The notes below the pieces were generated by a model. It was not told the DNA's origin and made no database searches. It worked only from the letters and a program-made list of their open reading frames with translations. From positions 15,708 to 78,990 of the forward strand of contig NZ_LMET01000001.1 of NCBI RefSeq assembly GCF_001426485.1: a stretch of DNA of 63,283 nt. The letters are read 5' to 3'. Source of the DNA: Aeromicrobium sp. Root472D3. GTDB lineage: Bacteria; Actinomycetota; Actinomycetes; Propionibacteriales; Nocardioidaceae. Of the stretch, positions 55,387 to 63,283 are shown in pieces. A program made the translations under genes and the position numbers. Numbering within the stretch: the stretch's first letter is position 1; the number at the start of each line of letters is the position of its first letter.

Positions 55387-57834
55387 CTATCCGATGGGTC
55401 GAAGGCCCCGGACGACGTCCGCGAACGCCGCCGGGTCGAGTGCGTCACGCACGAAGGCGTCACCGCGCTCGCGCTGCGCGGCGTACGCGGCGGGGTCGGC
55501 GACGAGCGCGTCGAGCACCGCCCGCGCCTCGTCCGGGCGCGCGTACAGAGCGGCGTCGCCGAGCGCCGGCCGGTGGCGCGGGTCGACCAGCAGCACGGCG
55601 CCCGCGCCGAGCGCGCCGACCATGGGCCACGTGACGCCGTCGCCCCACGCGTCGGGCGCGAAGGCCACCATGACGTCGACGTCCGCGGCGAAGGCACCGA
55701 TCGACCGGCCCTCGACGATCGTCCACGTCGACGGCACCGGGTTCTTGCGGAACAGCTTCGGGACGACCTCGTCGTCGTCCAGCACGCGCACCGACCACGA
55801 CCCGTCGGTCGGCAGGTACTGCACGAGCTGGGCGCCCGGCAGGCGGTTCTTGCCGATCTTCTCGAGCCGCGCGGCGCCGACGACGGGGGGACGCGACACG
55901 ACGGCGGGGCGGGCGGTCGCGGCGTCGACGACGGCGATCGGGCGGGACGGCAGGATCGTCGCGGTCGCGCCGGCGGCCCTCAGGTCGGCGGCGACCCCGT
56001 CGTGGGCGGGCAGCCACTCGACGTCGACGCCGAACAGCTCGCGGCCGTTGCGCTCGACGGTCGCCGGGTCGTACAGCGTCCAGCCGCGCTCTCGCTGGTG
56101 CGGCGAGCTGCCGGCCGCCACCACGAGGCGGTCGGTCGTGACCCGCACGTCGGCGGCGCTGCGGGGGAACATCAGCAGCTCGGCGGAGTCGACGAACGTC
56201 ACGCGGGCGTGCACCGGCTCGGTCCAGACGAGCCACCCCAGCCCGCGGTCGGCCCGCAGGTCGCGGATCTCGGGCACCGACTCGCGCCGCGTGCGGTAGG
56301 CGTGCCGCAGGTGGACGGCCTGACCTGCGTGCACCGTCAGGCCGGCGTCGAGCAGCGCGCGGACGCGGCGGGGTGCCCCGTCGTAGCGGTTGATGCCGAC
56401 ACGCCAGTCGGAGACGTACGCGACGTCGCACGTCACCGGAGGGGGCACGCGGTCGACGAAGCTCGCGGGGGCCGGGAAGGGCCGCGGTGCCGATGCGTCG
56501 AGCATCGGTGAGGCCTCGCCCCGGCGGATGCGGTCGTGCCAGTGCGAGGCAGCGGCGCCGTAGGCCTCGCGGGTCGGCGCCCACCAGCCGAAGGCGAAGT
56601 CGTCGCGCGACAGCGAGTCGGCCGTCAGCTGGGCGACGGCCAGCACGTCGGGCAGGACGACGAGGGCGTCCTCGCCATACGTCGCGGCGAGGCGGTCGCG
56701 GAACTCCGAGTCGGCGTCCTTGCGGACGGTGTCGAAGCCGCCGAGTCGCTCGACCACGGGCTCGCGGCGGAACATCATCGACGAGGCGTTGACGCGGGTC
56801 GCGGCGTAGCCCACGCGGTTGAGCACCAGGTCGGGGGTCATGCGCACCCACGAGCTCAGCGAGGCGATCGCGTCGGGCTGCCGCTGCAGGGCCTCGACCT
56901 GGCGGGCCAGGCGCTCGGGGTGCGACCAGTCGTCGGAGTCCTGGAACGTCACGAGCTCGCCGCGGGCGTGCGCCAGCGCGTGGTTGCGGACCCGGTAGGT
57001 GCCGCCGTTCTCGGGCATCCGCAGCACCGTGACCCGCTCGTCCCAGTCGGCGACGGCGGCGATCTCGGCGGTGTGCTCGGGCGGCGAGCAGTCGTCGACG
57101 ACGAGCAGCTCGAGGTGCGTCCACGTCTGCGCCAGCACCGAGCGCACGGCGGTGCGGAAGCTCTCGTCGGCCCCGAACACCGACATCACCACGGTGACGA
57201 GGAGGGGGTCGTCGCCCTGCGAGGAGGGGGTTGCGGCCCCCGGCGCGGCCTCGAGCCGGTCGAACGGACGTGCGTCGCCGTCGCCGAGCCGCACCGGAGC
57301 CTGCCCCTCGGCGAAGATCTCGCCGAACGACGCGCTCCACGCGTCGGGGTCGTGCCGCAGGCGGTCGGTGCGCACGATCCAGGCGAGGTGCTCGTCGACC
57401 AGGTCGGGCTCGGCGGCCAGCAGCGCGTCGAGGGCCGCGAGGTCGCCCGGGCCGCCGGCGGCGAGCTGCGTCTGCACCAGCAGCTTGGCGAACCCCGTCG
57501 GCTGGTCGTCGGGCGTGCCGATCGCGTGCGCCAGCCGGTGCATCCGCGCCGAGGCGGCGTACGAGCCGTCGGGGCGCTGGTGCCGGCCGATCAGCGCCTG
57601 GGCCAGGGCACCGACGGCCCGCGGGGCGAGACCCGTCGGCCGGGATCCGTCGGCGGCGAAGCGATCGGCCGCCGCCTGCACGGCGTCGTACCCGTCACGG
57701 CCGTCCGAGGCCATGAGCGCCAGCAGGTCGAGCAGGCCGGGCGTCCCGTAGCGCAGGGCGTGCGCCGCGACGGCGTACGGGTCGACGTCGATGTGGTCGA
57801 CCTGGTCGCGCAGGACGTCGAGGTGGTCGGTCAC
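55387..57834 (-). CDS. Multidomain family 2 glycosyltransferase (paralogue of 48677)
   Basis: 815 residues with the same layout: helical N-terminal region (1-205), GT2 domain (about 210-415; VTVVMSVFGADESFRTAVRS, LVVDDCSPPEHT, FQDSDDWSHPERLARQ, FRREPVVERLGGFD) and a roughly 390-residue C-terminal region with MFPRSAADVRVTTDRLVV-type repeats of the paralogue. GTG start at 57834. The gene is followed by the acyltransferase 57 bp away on the same strand. It probably adds a second sugar to the same surface polymer. Confidence 0.85.
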   Translation of the reverse strand: MTDHLDVLRDQVDHIDVDPYAVAAHALRYGTPGLLDLLALMASDGRDGYDAVQAAADRFAADGSRPTGLAPRAVGALAQALIGRHQRPDGSYAASARMHRLAHAIGTPDDQPTGFAKLLVQTQLAAGGPGDLAALDALLAAEPDLVDEHLAWIVRTDRLRHDPDAWSASFGEIFAEGQAPVRLGDGDARPFDRLEAAPGAATPSSQGDDPLLVTVVMSVFGADESFRTAVRSVLAQTWTHLELLVVDDCSPPEHTAEIAAVADWDERVTVLRMPENGGTYRVRNHALAHARGELVTFQDSDDWSHPERLARQVEALQRQPDAIASLSSWVRMTPDLVLNRVGYAATRVNASSMMFRREPVVERLGGFDTVRKDADSEFRDRLAATYGEDALVVLPDVLAVAQLTADSLSRDDFAFGWWAPTREAYGAAASHWHDRIRRGEASPMLDASAPRPFPAPASFVDRVPPPVTCDVAYVSDWRVGINRYDGAPRRVRALLDAGLTVHAGQAVHLRHAYRTRRESVPEIRDLRADRGLGWLVWTEPVHARVTFVDSAELLMFPRSAADVRVTTDRLVVAAGSSPHQRERGWTLYDPATVERNGRELFGVDVEWLPAHDGVAADLRAAGATATILPSRPIAVVDAATARPAVVSRPPVVGAARLEKIGKNRLPGAQLVQYLPTDGSWSVRVLDDDEVVPKLFRKNPVPSTWTIVEGRSIGAFAADVDVMVAFAPDAWGDGVTWPMVGALGAGAVLLVDPRHRPALGDAALYARPDEARAVLDALVADPAAYAAQRERGDAFVRDALDPAAFADVVRGLRPIG

Positions 57835-57931
57835 GCATGCTCCCCGGTCGGACTCGGCGGACGTCCCGAGCGTATCCGCGCCGGGTACGGCCCCGGCCCC
57901 GCGGGTGACCGCGGGACCGGACGGCGAGGGC

Positions 57932-59221
57932 TCAGCTGCCCCAGGTGGGGCGCAGCGGCCAGCTCGCGTCGCCGCGCGCGTCGGCCTTGACCGCCAGCAC
58001 GTGGTGCAGCTCGATCTCGTTGCGCTCGAACGCCAGGCGCGAACCGGCCATGTAGATGCCCCACACCTTGGCGCGGCCGATCGTGACCTCCTCGAGGGCC
58101 TCGTCCCAGTGCTCGACGAGGTTGTCGCACCAACCCGTCAGCGTCATGGCGTAGTGCTCGCGCAGGTTCTCGACGTGCCGCACCTCGAGGCCCGCGTCCT
58201 GGGCGGCGACCTGGATGCGGCCGACACCCGTCAGCTCGCCGTCGGGGAACACGTACCGGTCGATGAACGCGCCGGTCGTCGTGGTCTTGTTGCTCGGACG
58301 CGTGATGCAGTGGTTCAGCAGGCGTCCGCCGTCGCGCAGCTTGGAGTGCAGGAAGCCGAAGTAGTCGCCGTACTGCTTGACGCCGATGTGCTCGGTCAGG
58401 CCGATCGAGCTGATCGCGTCGAACTCGCCCTCGGGGACGTCGCGGTAGTCGGAGAAGCGCACCTCGGCAAGGTGGTCGAGGCCCTCGCGCTTGATCGCGT
58501 CCTGGGCCCACGTGGCCTGCTCGCGCGACAGCGTCACGCCGAGGACCGTCACGCCGTAGTGCCGCGCGGCGTGGCGCACCATGCCGCCCCACCCGCAGCC
58601 GATGTCGAGCAGGCGGTCGCCGGGCTTGAGGTCGAGCTTGCGGCAGATCAGGTCGTACTTCTCGTGCTGCGCCTCCTCGAGCGTCGAGTCGAGCGTCGGG
58701 TAGACGGCGCACGTGTACGTCATCGACGGGCCGAGCACGAGCTCGTAGAAGCGGTTCGAGACGTCGTAGTGGTGGTGGATCGCCTCGGCGTCGCGCTTCT
58801 TGTTGTGGCGCATGCCCTCGAGGGCGCGGCGCCACTTGGGCAGGTGCTCCTCGGCCGGCGGCGGCGGGGGCTTGAGGTTGCCGAAGCCGAGGCTGCGGAC
58901 GATCTGCACCATCTCGGCGGCCGACGGCACCTTGAAGCGCAGCTGGCTCATGATGAGCACCATCGCGTCGTAGGGGTTGCCGGGGTGGATGCCGTCGAGC
59001 TCGAGGTCGCCCGCGACGTACGCCCGCGCGAAGCCGAGGTCGCCCGGTGCCGTCATGAGGTACGAGAGGCCGCGCTCGTTGAGCAGGCGCAGCGTGAAGG
59101 GGGCGTCGGCGGGACCCGCCGAGCTGCCGTCGAACGCCTCGAAGCGGAACGGCAGACCCTCCTTCATGAGCTTGCCGAGAGCGTCGGCGATCGTCAGCCG
59201 GACGGCGGCTTCTGTGGTCAT
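57932..59221 (-). CDS. tmsB: SAM-dependent methyltransferase for 10-methylene fatty acid synthesis (TmsB/cyclopropane synthase family)
   Basis: 429 residues. The N-terminal 150 residues are the CFA-synthase lipid-binding region (HHHYDVSNRFYELVLGPSMTYTCA), then the SAM motif LLDIGCGWGGM (about 205-214), VTLSREQATWAQ and SSIGLTEHIGVKQY, and an active-site region with the YxxYxD-like positions typical of CFA enzymes. Paired by an ATGA overlap with an FAD oxidoreductase, exactly the TmsB/TmsA (BfaB/BfaA) arrangement that makes 10-methylstearic (tuberculostearic) acid from oleoyl phospholipids. TmsB forms the 10-methylene intermediate. Confidence 0.88.
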   Translation of the reverse strand: MTTEAAVRLTIADALGKLMKEGLPFRFEAFDGSSAGPADAPFTLRLLNERGLSYLMTAPGDLGFARAYVAGDLELDGIHPGNPYDAMVLIMSQLRFKVPSAAEMVQIVRSLGFGNLKPPPPPAEEHLPKWRRALEGMRHNKKRDAEAIHHHYDVSNRFYELVLGPSMTYTCAVYPTLDSTLEEAQHEKYDLICRKLDLKPGDRLLDIGCGWGGMVRHAARHYGVTVLGVTLSREQATWAQDAIKREGLDHLAEVRFSDYRDVPEGEFDAISSIGLTEHIGVKQYGDYFGFLHSKLRDGGRLLNHCITRPSNKTTTTGAFIDRYVFPDGELTGVGRIQVAAQDAGLEVRHVENLREHYAMTLTGWCDNLVEHWDEALEEVTIGRAKVWGIYMAGSRLAFERNEIELHHVLAVKADARGDASWPLRPTWGS

Positions 59222-60591
59222 GAGTTCCTCACTGCCTTGTCGTAGAGCGTGCTCAGCCTGTTGTCGGGGTCGTACCGGGCTCGGACGGAGGCGAGCACCT
59301 CTCCGCCGTACATCCGGTCGAACGTCGTCTGGTCGTAGAAGGCCTCCGAGTACAGCGACTTGTGGCCGCCCATCGCGTGCACGGCGTCCTCGATGCGCCG
59401 GTTGACCAGGCCGGGCGGCGAGTCGGCGGGCACCTCGACGGTGCCCCAGAAGCCGGCGTTGACGTAGATCTCGCCGGGCTCGAGCGGGTAGACGGGCCAC
59501 GGCCGCGTGGTCTGCAGCGGGCACAGCCACACGGGACGCATGCCGACCTCGGCGTCGAACCACTCGAGGAACTCGGGCACCTTCGCGAGCGGCACCTCGA
59601 CGTCCTGGATGACGCGCTCGCGACCGGGGATCTTCTTGATGCGGTCGAGCGTGCGGATGATGCCGAAGCGCTCGTCGAGGCCGACGATCTTGTGGAAGAC
59701 GTCGCTGCGGCGGTACCGCGCGGGCCACAGGCGGCGGATCCACGGGGTCTGCGCGCCGAAGGCGCCCGAGCACCAGAACCAGTCGGTGTCCCAGCGCCAG
59801 ATGTAGTCGTTCATCGTCAGGACGTCGGTCTCGCGCTGCTGGATCGAGCGGTAGTAGACGCCCATGCCGGTGTAGTCGCTGATCGCGGCGGTGCCGCCCG
59901 AGGGCAGCGTGTCGGTGAACGTCGCGAGCGTCAGGTAGATCTCGTCGGGCGTGAACGCCGTGCCGTCGAGGCCGTCGACGCGCTCGCCGTGCCAGGCACC
60001 CGTGCGGGTGACCGACTCGATCGCCTCGACGGCCTGGGCGGCGTCGGCCATCAGGACGTGCCGCAGGGCGACGTAGCGCGGCACCCGCTCGAGCTTGATC
60101 CTCAGGCGGGTCGCGTAGCCGAGGCTGCCGTACGAGTTGGGGAACGCGTCGAACAGGTCGGCGTGCTCGTTGTCGGGCGTCGCCGTGACGAGCTCGCCCG
60201 AGCCGGTCAGGATGTCCATCTCGAGCACCGACTCGTGCGGCAGCCCGTTGCGGAACGACGTCGACTCGATGCCGAGGCCCGTCACCGCGCCACCGAGCGT
60301 GATGGTGCGCAGCTGGGGGATGACGTAGGGGATCAGACCGAGCGACAGGGTCGCCTCGACGAGGTGCTCGTAGGTGCAGACGCCCTGCACGTCGGCCGTG
60401 CCGGCGATCGCGTCGACCGCGATGACGCCGTCGAGCCCGCTGACGTCGAGACCCGGCGCGTCGCTGGACGATCGCGGACGGAACAGGTTGGACGTCTTCT
60501 TCGCGAGCCGCACCCGTGCCCCGCGGGGGATCTGCGCGTAGGACGACAGGAGCTGTTCGACTGCCTCGGCGTGCGCGTTCCAACCCTTCAC
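59218..60591 (-). CDS. tmsA: FAD-binding oxidoreductase for 10-methyl fatty acid synthesis (TmsA)
   Basis: 457 residues, VAO/PCMH-type FAD protein. The FAD domain is visible as VIAVDAIAGTADVQGVCTYEHLVEATLS and PQLRTITLGGAVTGLGIESTS (phosphate-binding). The substrate half follows, with LRIKLERVPRYVALRH, and the C-terminus LASVRARYDPDNRLSTLYDKAV is the usual family end. TmsA/BfaA reduces the 10-methylene group left by TmsB to a 10-methyl group with NADPH. First gene of the two-gene operon; two hairpins upstream separate it from pirin. Confidence 0.87.
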   Translation of the reverse strand: MKGWNAHAEAVEQLLSSYAQIPRGARVRLAKKTSNLFRPRSSSDAPGLDVSGLDGVIAVDAIAGTADVQGVCTYEHLVEATLSLGLIPYVIPQLRTITLGGAVTGLGIESTSFRNGLPHESVLEMDILTGSGELVTATPDNEHADLFDAFPNSYGSLGYATRLRIKLERVPRYVALRHVLMADAAQAVEAIESVTRTGAWHGERVDGLDGTAFTPDEIYLTLATFTDTLPSGGTAAISDYTGMGVYYRSIQQRETDVLTMNDYIWRWDTDWFWCSGAFGAQTPWIRRLWPARYRRSDVFHKIVGLDERFGIIRTLDRIKKIPGRERVIQDVEVPLAKVPEFLEWFDAEVGMRPVWLCPLQTTRPWPVYPLEPGEIYVNAGFWGTVEVPADSPPGLVNRRIEDAVHAMGGHKSLYSEAFYDQTTFDRMYGGEVLASVRARYDPDNRLSTLYDKAVRNS

Positions 60592-60605
60592 CTGCCCAGC
60601 CTATG

Positions 60606-60653
60606 GCCCGTCGATGACGGGCAGGTGTCCGGGGCTCGTTGCGCGGCGCAACG
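60606..60653 (-). terminator. Double hairpin between pirin and tmsA
   Basis: GCCCGTC-GAT-GACGGGC (60606-60622) and CGTTGCG-CGG-CGCAACG (60637-60653) are two perfect 7-bp stems in the 79-bp gap. They probably end the zincin-pirin transcript before the tmsA promoter. Confidence 0.6.
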
Positions 60654-60670
60654 AACCGGGGACGGAGGGC

Positions 60671-61330
60671 TCAGGCGTGGAGCAGCCACACGAGAGCGGC
60701 CGCCCCGCGGGACGACGCGAGCTCGAGCCCCAGGCCGTCGGCCGAGCGCAGCTCGTCGCCCTCCCCCGCCCGCAGGTCACCGCAGACAACGGTGCCCGAC
60801 GTCACGACGACGAGGACCCGCGCGGCCGCCGGCACCGCGGCCCGCCCCCGGGGCGCGAGGCGCAGCGCGAACACCTCGGCGGGCGCGTGGACGTCGACCG
60901 TCGGCACCAGGACGCCCGTGTCGCCGGGCACCTCGACCTGCGCGTACTCCGGCGCGTCGTCGCGGCTCGACCGCAGCATCGTCTGCACGAACACGAGCGG
61001 CTCGGTGTCCGAGCCGTTGCGCTCGGAGTGCCGCACCCCCGTGCCGGCACTCAACCGCTGGGCCGTGCCGGGGCGGACGTCGCCGGACTGCCCCGTGGAG
61101 TCCTCGTGCCGCAGGACGCCCTCGAGCACCCAGGTGACGATCTCGACGTCGGCGTGCTCGTGCACGTCGTACCCGCGGCCCGGCGCCACGTGCTCGGTGT
61201 TGATCGCCATGATCGGGCCGAAGCCGATCTGCTCGGGGTCGTAGTGCACCCCGTACGAGAAGCTGTGCCACGTCTCGACGCCGTCGCCGACGGTGTGGAA
61301 GCGCCGCTCGGCGCGCCGCAGCTCAGGCAT
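60671..61330 (-). CDS. Pirin family protein
   Basis: 219 residues, bicupin. The N-terminal cupin has GFGPIMAINTEHVAPG and the metal ligands in YDVHEHADVEIVTWVLEGVLRHEDS (three His and a Glu/His), then GVRHSERNG. The C-terminal cupin is shorter and lacks obvious ligands. Pirins are iron proteins with quercetinase-like or regulatory activity. The ATG at 61330 overlaps the zincin stop by 8 bp. Confidence 0.88.
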   Translation of the reverse strand: MPELRRAERRFHTVGDGVETWHSFSYGVHYDPEQIGFGPIMAINTEHVAPGRGYDVHEHADVEIVTWVLEGVLRHEDSTGQSGDVRPGTAQRLSAGTGVRHSERNGSDTEPLVFVQTMLRSSRDDAPEYAQVEVPGDTGVLVPTVDVHAPAEVFALRLAPRGRAAVPAAARVLVVVTSGTVVCGDLRAGEGDELRSADGLGLELASSRGAAALVWLLHA

Positions 61331-61673
61331 AGCCGAGCTCGTGCAGGCGGTCGTCCTCGATGCCGAAGTGGTGGGCGATCTCGTGCACGACCGTGATGCC
61401 GACCTCCTCGACGACGTCCTCCTCGGTGTCGCAGATCTCGAGCGTCGGGTTGCGGTAGACGAAGATCCGGTCGGGCATCGCACCGGCGTACGTGCTGTCG
61501 CGCTCGGTCAGCGGGATGCCGTCGTAGAGGCCCAGCAGCGTGGGGTCGTCGGGCGGCGCGTCGTCCTCGATGAACAGCACGACGTTGTCGAGCAGCGCCG
61601 CGAGCTCGGCGGGCACCGCGGCGAAGGCGGCCTCGACCAGCTCGGCGAACCGGTCCTCGCTCACCTCGATCAT
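61323..61673 (-). CDS. Minimal zincin-type metallopeptidase family protein
   Basis: 116 residues. The HEIAHHFGIED motif near residue 96 is the HExxH zinc site with a following His, and TLEICDTEEDVVEEVGITVVHE forms the catalytic helix. This small one-domain family is widespread and its substrate is unknown. It is the first gene of a pair with pirin. Confidence 0.87.
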   Translation of the reverse strand: MIEVSEDRFAELVEAAFAAVPAELAALLDNVVLFIEDDAPPDDPTLLGLYDGIPLTERDSTYAGAMPDRIFVYRNPTLEICDTEEDVVEEVGITVVHEIAHHFGIEDDRLHELGYA

Positions 61674-61739
61674 GAGCCCATCCTGCCCGATGCGGTGCAG
61701 CGCCGATCCGTCTCACCCTCTATGCTGAACGGGTTTCTG

Positions 61740-61815
61740 GCCCCCATCGTCTAGCGGCCTAGGACGCCGCCCTTTCACGGCGGTAGCACGGGTTCGAATC
61801 CCGTTGGGGGTGCCA
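61740..61815 (+). tRNA. tRNA-Glu (UUC anticodon)
   Basis: A complete cloverleaf of 76 nt including an encoded CCA end. The acceptor stem GCCCCCA pairs with TGGGGGT (one G-U at the end), the D-arm has TCTAGCGGCCTAGGA, the anticodon stem GCCGCC/GGCGG closes the loop with anticodon TTC, and the T-arm reads GGTTCGAATCC. A TATGCT -10-like box lies at 61721-61726. The following exporter gene starts 32 bp after the end. Confidence 0.97.
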
Positions 61816-61847
61816 CGCACGTCACAGCCGCCACGATCGGAGGAGCC

Positions 61848-62621
61848 GTGCTCGAGCTGGGCGCGATCTTCGCCGCCGGCATCTGGGCCGGGATGATCAA
61901 CACGGTCGTCGGGTCGGGCACCCTCGTTACGTTCCCGGTGCTGCTGCTGTTCGGCTACGCCCCGCTGACGGCCAACGTCTCGAACAACATCGGCCTGCTG
62001 GCCGGGAGCGCCTCCGGCATCTACGGCTACCGGGCCGAGGCCCGCCAGCACCTCGGACTGCTGCTGAGGCTGCTGCCGGCGTCCGTGGCCGGCGGGCTCG
62101 TCGGGGCGCTGCTGCTGTTCGCCCTGCCGGCCGAGGCCTTCGGGGCCATCGTGCCGGTGCTGATCGCGGTCGGGCTGCTGATGGTCGTCGTGGGGCCGGC
62201 GCTGCAGCGTCGGACGGCCGCGCGGCGCGAGGCTGCCGGCGTCACCGACCCGGACGACCGTCCGCGGGTGCTGCTCGTCGTGCTGGTCTTCCTGCTGGGC
62301 GTCTACGGCGGCTACTTCGGGGCCGCGCAGGGCATCCTGCTCGTCGGGGTCATGGGCGTGATGCTGACGATCGGCATGCAGGGCATCAACGGCCTCAAGA
62401 ACGTGCTGGCAGGGGCCGTCAACGGCGTCGCCGCGATCGCCTTCGTGGTGGTGGCGCGCGACCACATCGACTGGGAGGTCGTCGGCCTGATCGCGGGCGG
62501 CAGCCTGATCGGCGGCTACCTCGGTGCCCGCATCGGACGACGCCTGCCGCCGAACGTCCTGCGCGCCGTGATCCTCGTGGTCGGCGTCGCCGCCCTGGCC
62601 CGCCTCGTGCTCCTCGACTGA
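61848..62621 (+). CDS. TauE/SafE family sulfite/anion exporter
   Basis: 257 residues, about eight membrane helices in two repeats. The first begins AAGIWAGMINTVVGSGTLVTFPVLLLFG and the second GVYGGYFGAAQGILLVGVMG, both with the glycine-rich family motif. It exports sulfite, sulfoacetate or similar organosulfonate anions, or imports related anions. A GGAGG ribosome binding site precedes the GTG. It may be transcribed from the tRNA promoter. Confidence 0.9.
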   Translation: MLELGAIFAAGIWAGMINTVVGSGTLVTFPVLLLFGYAPLTANVSNNIGLLAGSASGIYGYRAEARQHLGLLLRLLPASVAGGLVGALLLFALPAEAFGAIVPVLIAVGLLMVVVGPALQRRTAARREAAGVTDPDDRPRVLLVVLVFLLGVYGGYFGAAQGILLVGVMGVMLTIGMQGINGLKNVLAGAVNGVAAIAFVVVARDHIDWEVVGLIAGGSLIGGYLGARIGRRLPPNVLRAVILVVGVAALARLVLLD

Positions 62622-62650
62622 CGGGGGCCGGGACGCCATAGGGTGACGAC

Positions 62651-63193
62651 GTGGCCAGCATCTTCGAGTCCATCGACGACTCGCTCCGCACCTGGATCGA
62701 CCAGCAACCTCTGTGGTTCGTCGCGACGGCGCCCCTCGGCGCCGACGGGCACGTCAACGTGTCACCGCGCGGGCACGACTCGTTCTCGGTGCTGAGCCCC
62801 CACCGCGTGGCGTGGGTCGACTACACCGGCAGCGGGATCGAGACGATCGCGCACATCCGCGAGAACCGCCGCGTGTGCCTGATGTTCAGCTCGTTCGGTG
62901 CCCGTCCCCGCATCGTCCGGCTGCACGGCCGCGGGTCGGTGCACCTGCCCGGCGAGCCCGAGTTCGACGAGGTCGTCGCCCTGCACCCCGAGCACCCCAG
63001 CACGCGGGCCGTCATCGCGGTCGACGTGACACGGGTCAGCGACGCCTGCGGCTGGGGCGTCCCCGTCATGGAGATGACCGACGAGCGCGACCTGCTGCGC
63101 CTGCGGGCCGAGCAGCGCGGCCCCGACGGCATGGCGGCGTACCGCGCCGACGAGAACGCCACCAGCATCGACGGGCTGCCGGGCTTCCCCTGA
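62651..63193 (+). CDS. Pyridoxamine 5'-phosphate oxidase family protein
   Basis: 180 residues, split-barrel flavin-binding fold. The start FVATAPLGADGHVNVSPRGH and later VAWVDYTGSGIETIAHIRENRRVCLMF match the FMN-binding region. GRGSVHLPGEPEFDEV and DVTRVSDACGWGVPVM are the family's C-terminal strands. Members reduce small molecules or bind F420/FMN or heme; the exact activity is unknown. GTG start; the gene ends 28 bp before the repeats at the window edge. Confidence 0.85.
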   Translation: MASIFESIDDSLRTWIDQQPLWFVATAPLGADGHVNVSPRGHDSFSVLSPHRVAWVDYTGSGIETIAHIRENRRVCLMFSSFGARPRIVRLHGRGSVHLPGEPEFDEVVALHPEHPSTRAVIAVDVTRVSDACGWGVPVMEMTDERDLLRLRAEQRGPDGMAAYRADENATSIDGLPGFP

Positions 63194-63220
63194 CGCGCCC
63201 CGGCCGGCAAGCGCGGCGAC

Positions 63221-63283
63221 CGTTCGCCAGGGAGCGAAGCGACCGTGCCCACACCCTCGTTCGCCAGGGAGCGAAGCGACCGT
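63221..63283. repeat. Two copies of a 26-bp direct repeat
   Basis: CGTTCGCCAGGGAGCGAAGC followed by GACCGT occurs at 63221-63246 and 63258-63283, with an 11-bp spacer. It contains the core TCGCCAGGGAG, the reverse complement of the repeat core at 2-53, and the 11-mer GAGCGAAGCGA also found at 35657-35667. It is probably a dispersed intergenic repeat family; the array may continue beyond the window. Confidence 0.8.

Noticed and set aside
53296..56511. 1071-codon plus-strand frame across the acyltransferase and glycosyltransferase
   Set aside because: It spans two unrelated minus-strand genes and their gap and has no recognisable domain.
1..63283. Mobile elements, prophage or CRISPR arrays
   Set aside because: No transposase, integrase, phage gene or regularly spaced repeat array with unique spacers is visible; base composition looks uniform. 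The edge repeats are too short and few.

Overview
The window is a very GC-rich, densely packed actinobacterial chromosome segment. It has many GTG starts, chains of 1-11 bp stop/start overlaps, and no stretch over 300 bases without a gene. A Nocardioidaceae-type organism (Aeromicrobium/Nocardioides relatives) is my best guess. The support is an Mrp antiporter operon with a fused A/B subunit, a TmsB/TmsA pair for 10-methyl (tuberculostearic-type) fatty acids, an actinobacterial Asp23/AmaP envelope cluster, and IclR- and FadR-regulated catabolic operons. The genus is inferred, not proven.

Layout. 1-4433: an ECF sigma factor and an Asp23-like partner on the minus strand face a plus-strand envelope-stress operon: two Asp23-type proteins, a truncated J-domain-like protein, small membrane proteins, an AmaP-like anchor and CsbD. 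4452-23478: a large catabolic island. It holds OYE, a 3-hydroxyacyl-CoA-dehydrogenase-like enzyme, a DapA-family lyase, a two-part flavin/[2Fe-2S] amine or imino-acid oxidase, a divergent GcvPB/GcvPA-like pair without GcvT or GcvH, an AcoX-like NAD-kinase-fold protein, a class III aminotransferase, a GabD-like aldehyde dehydrogenase, two SDRs, an IclR regulator and a polar amino-acid-type ABC importer. All its promoter regions carry a GTTCG-N5-CGAAC inverted repeat. In the three divergent regions the repeats come in pairs offset by exactly 19 bp, so the whole island looks like one IclR regulon for an unidentified nitrogen compound.

23580-32694: mostly housekeeping and accessory genes: LCP wall-polymer ligase, VOC protein, amidohydrolase, GAF-GGDEF diguanylate cyclase, lysoplasmalogenase, PlsC acyltransferase, alpha/beta hydrolase, DEDDh exonuclease, lipoprotein. 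32728-39465: a minus-strand operon of APC permease, FadR-type regulator, glutamine-synthetase-like ligase, aldehyde dehydrogenase, SDR and PuuD-like hydrolase. This is a gamma-glutamylation pathway that has an SDR but no PuuB oxidase, which points to an amino alcohol such as ethanolamine.

39644-63283: a membrane protein, a secreted M15-like/PG-binding protein, the mrpA(B)CDEFG operon, exonuclease III, and a surface-polymer locus (two paralogous GT2 proteins, a small membrane protein, a TagB/TagF-like glycerophosphotransferase, an OafA-type acyltransferase). These are followed by tmsB/tmsA, pirin, a minimal zincin, tRNA-Glu(UUC), a TauE/SafE exporter and a PNPOx-family protein. Related short repeats sit at both window edges.
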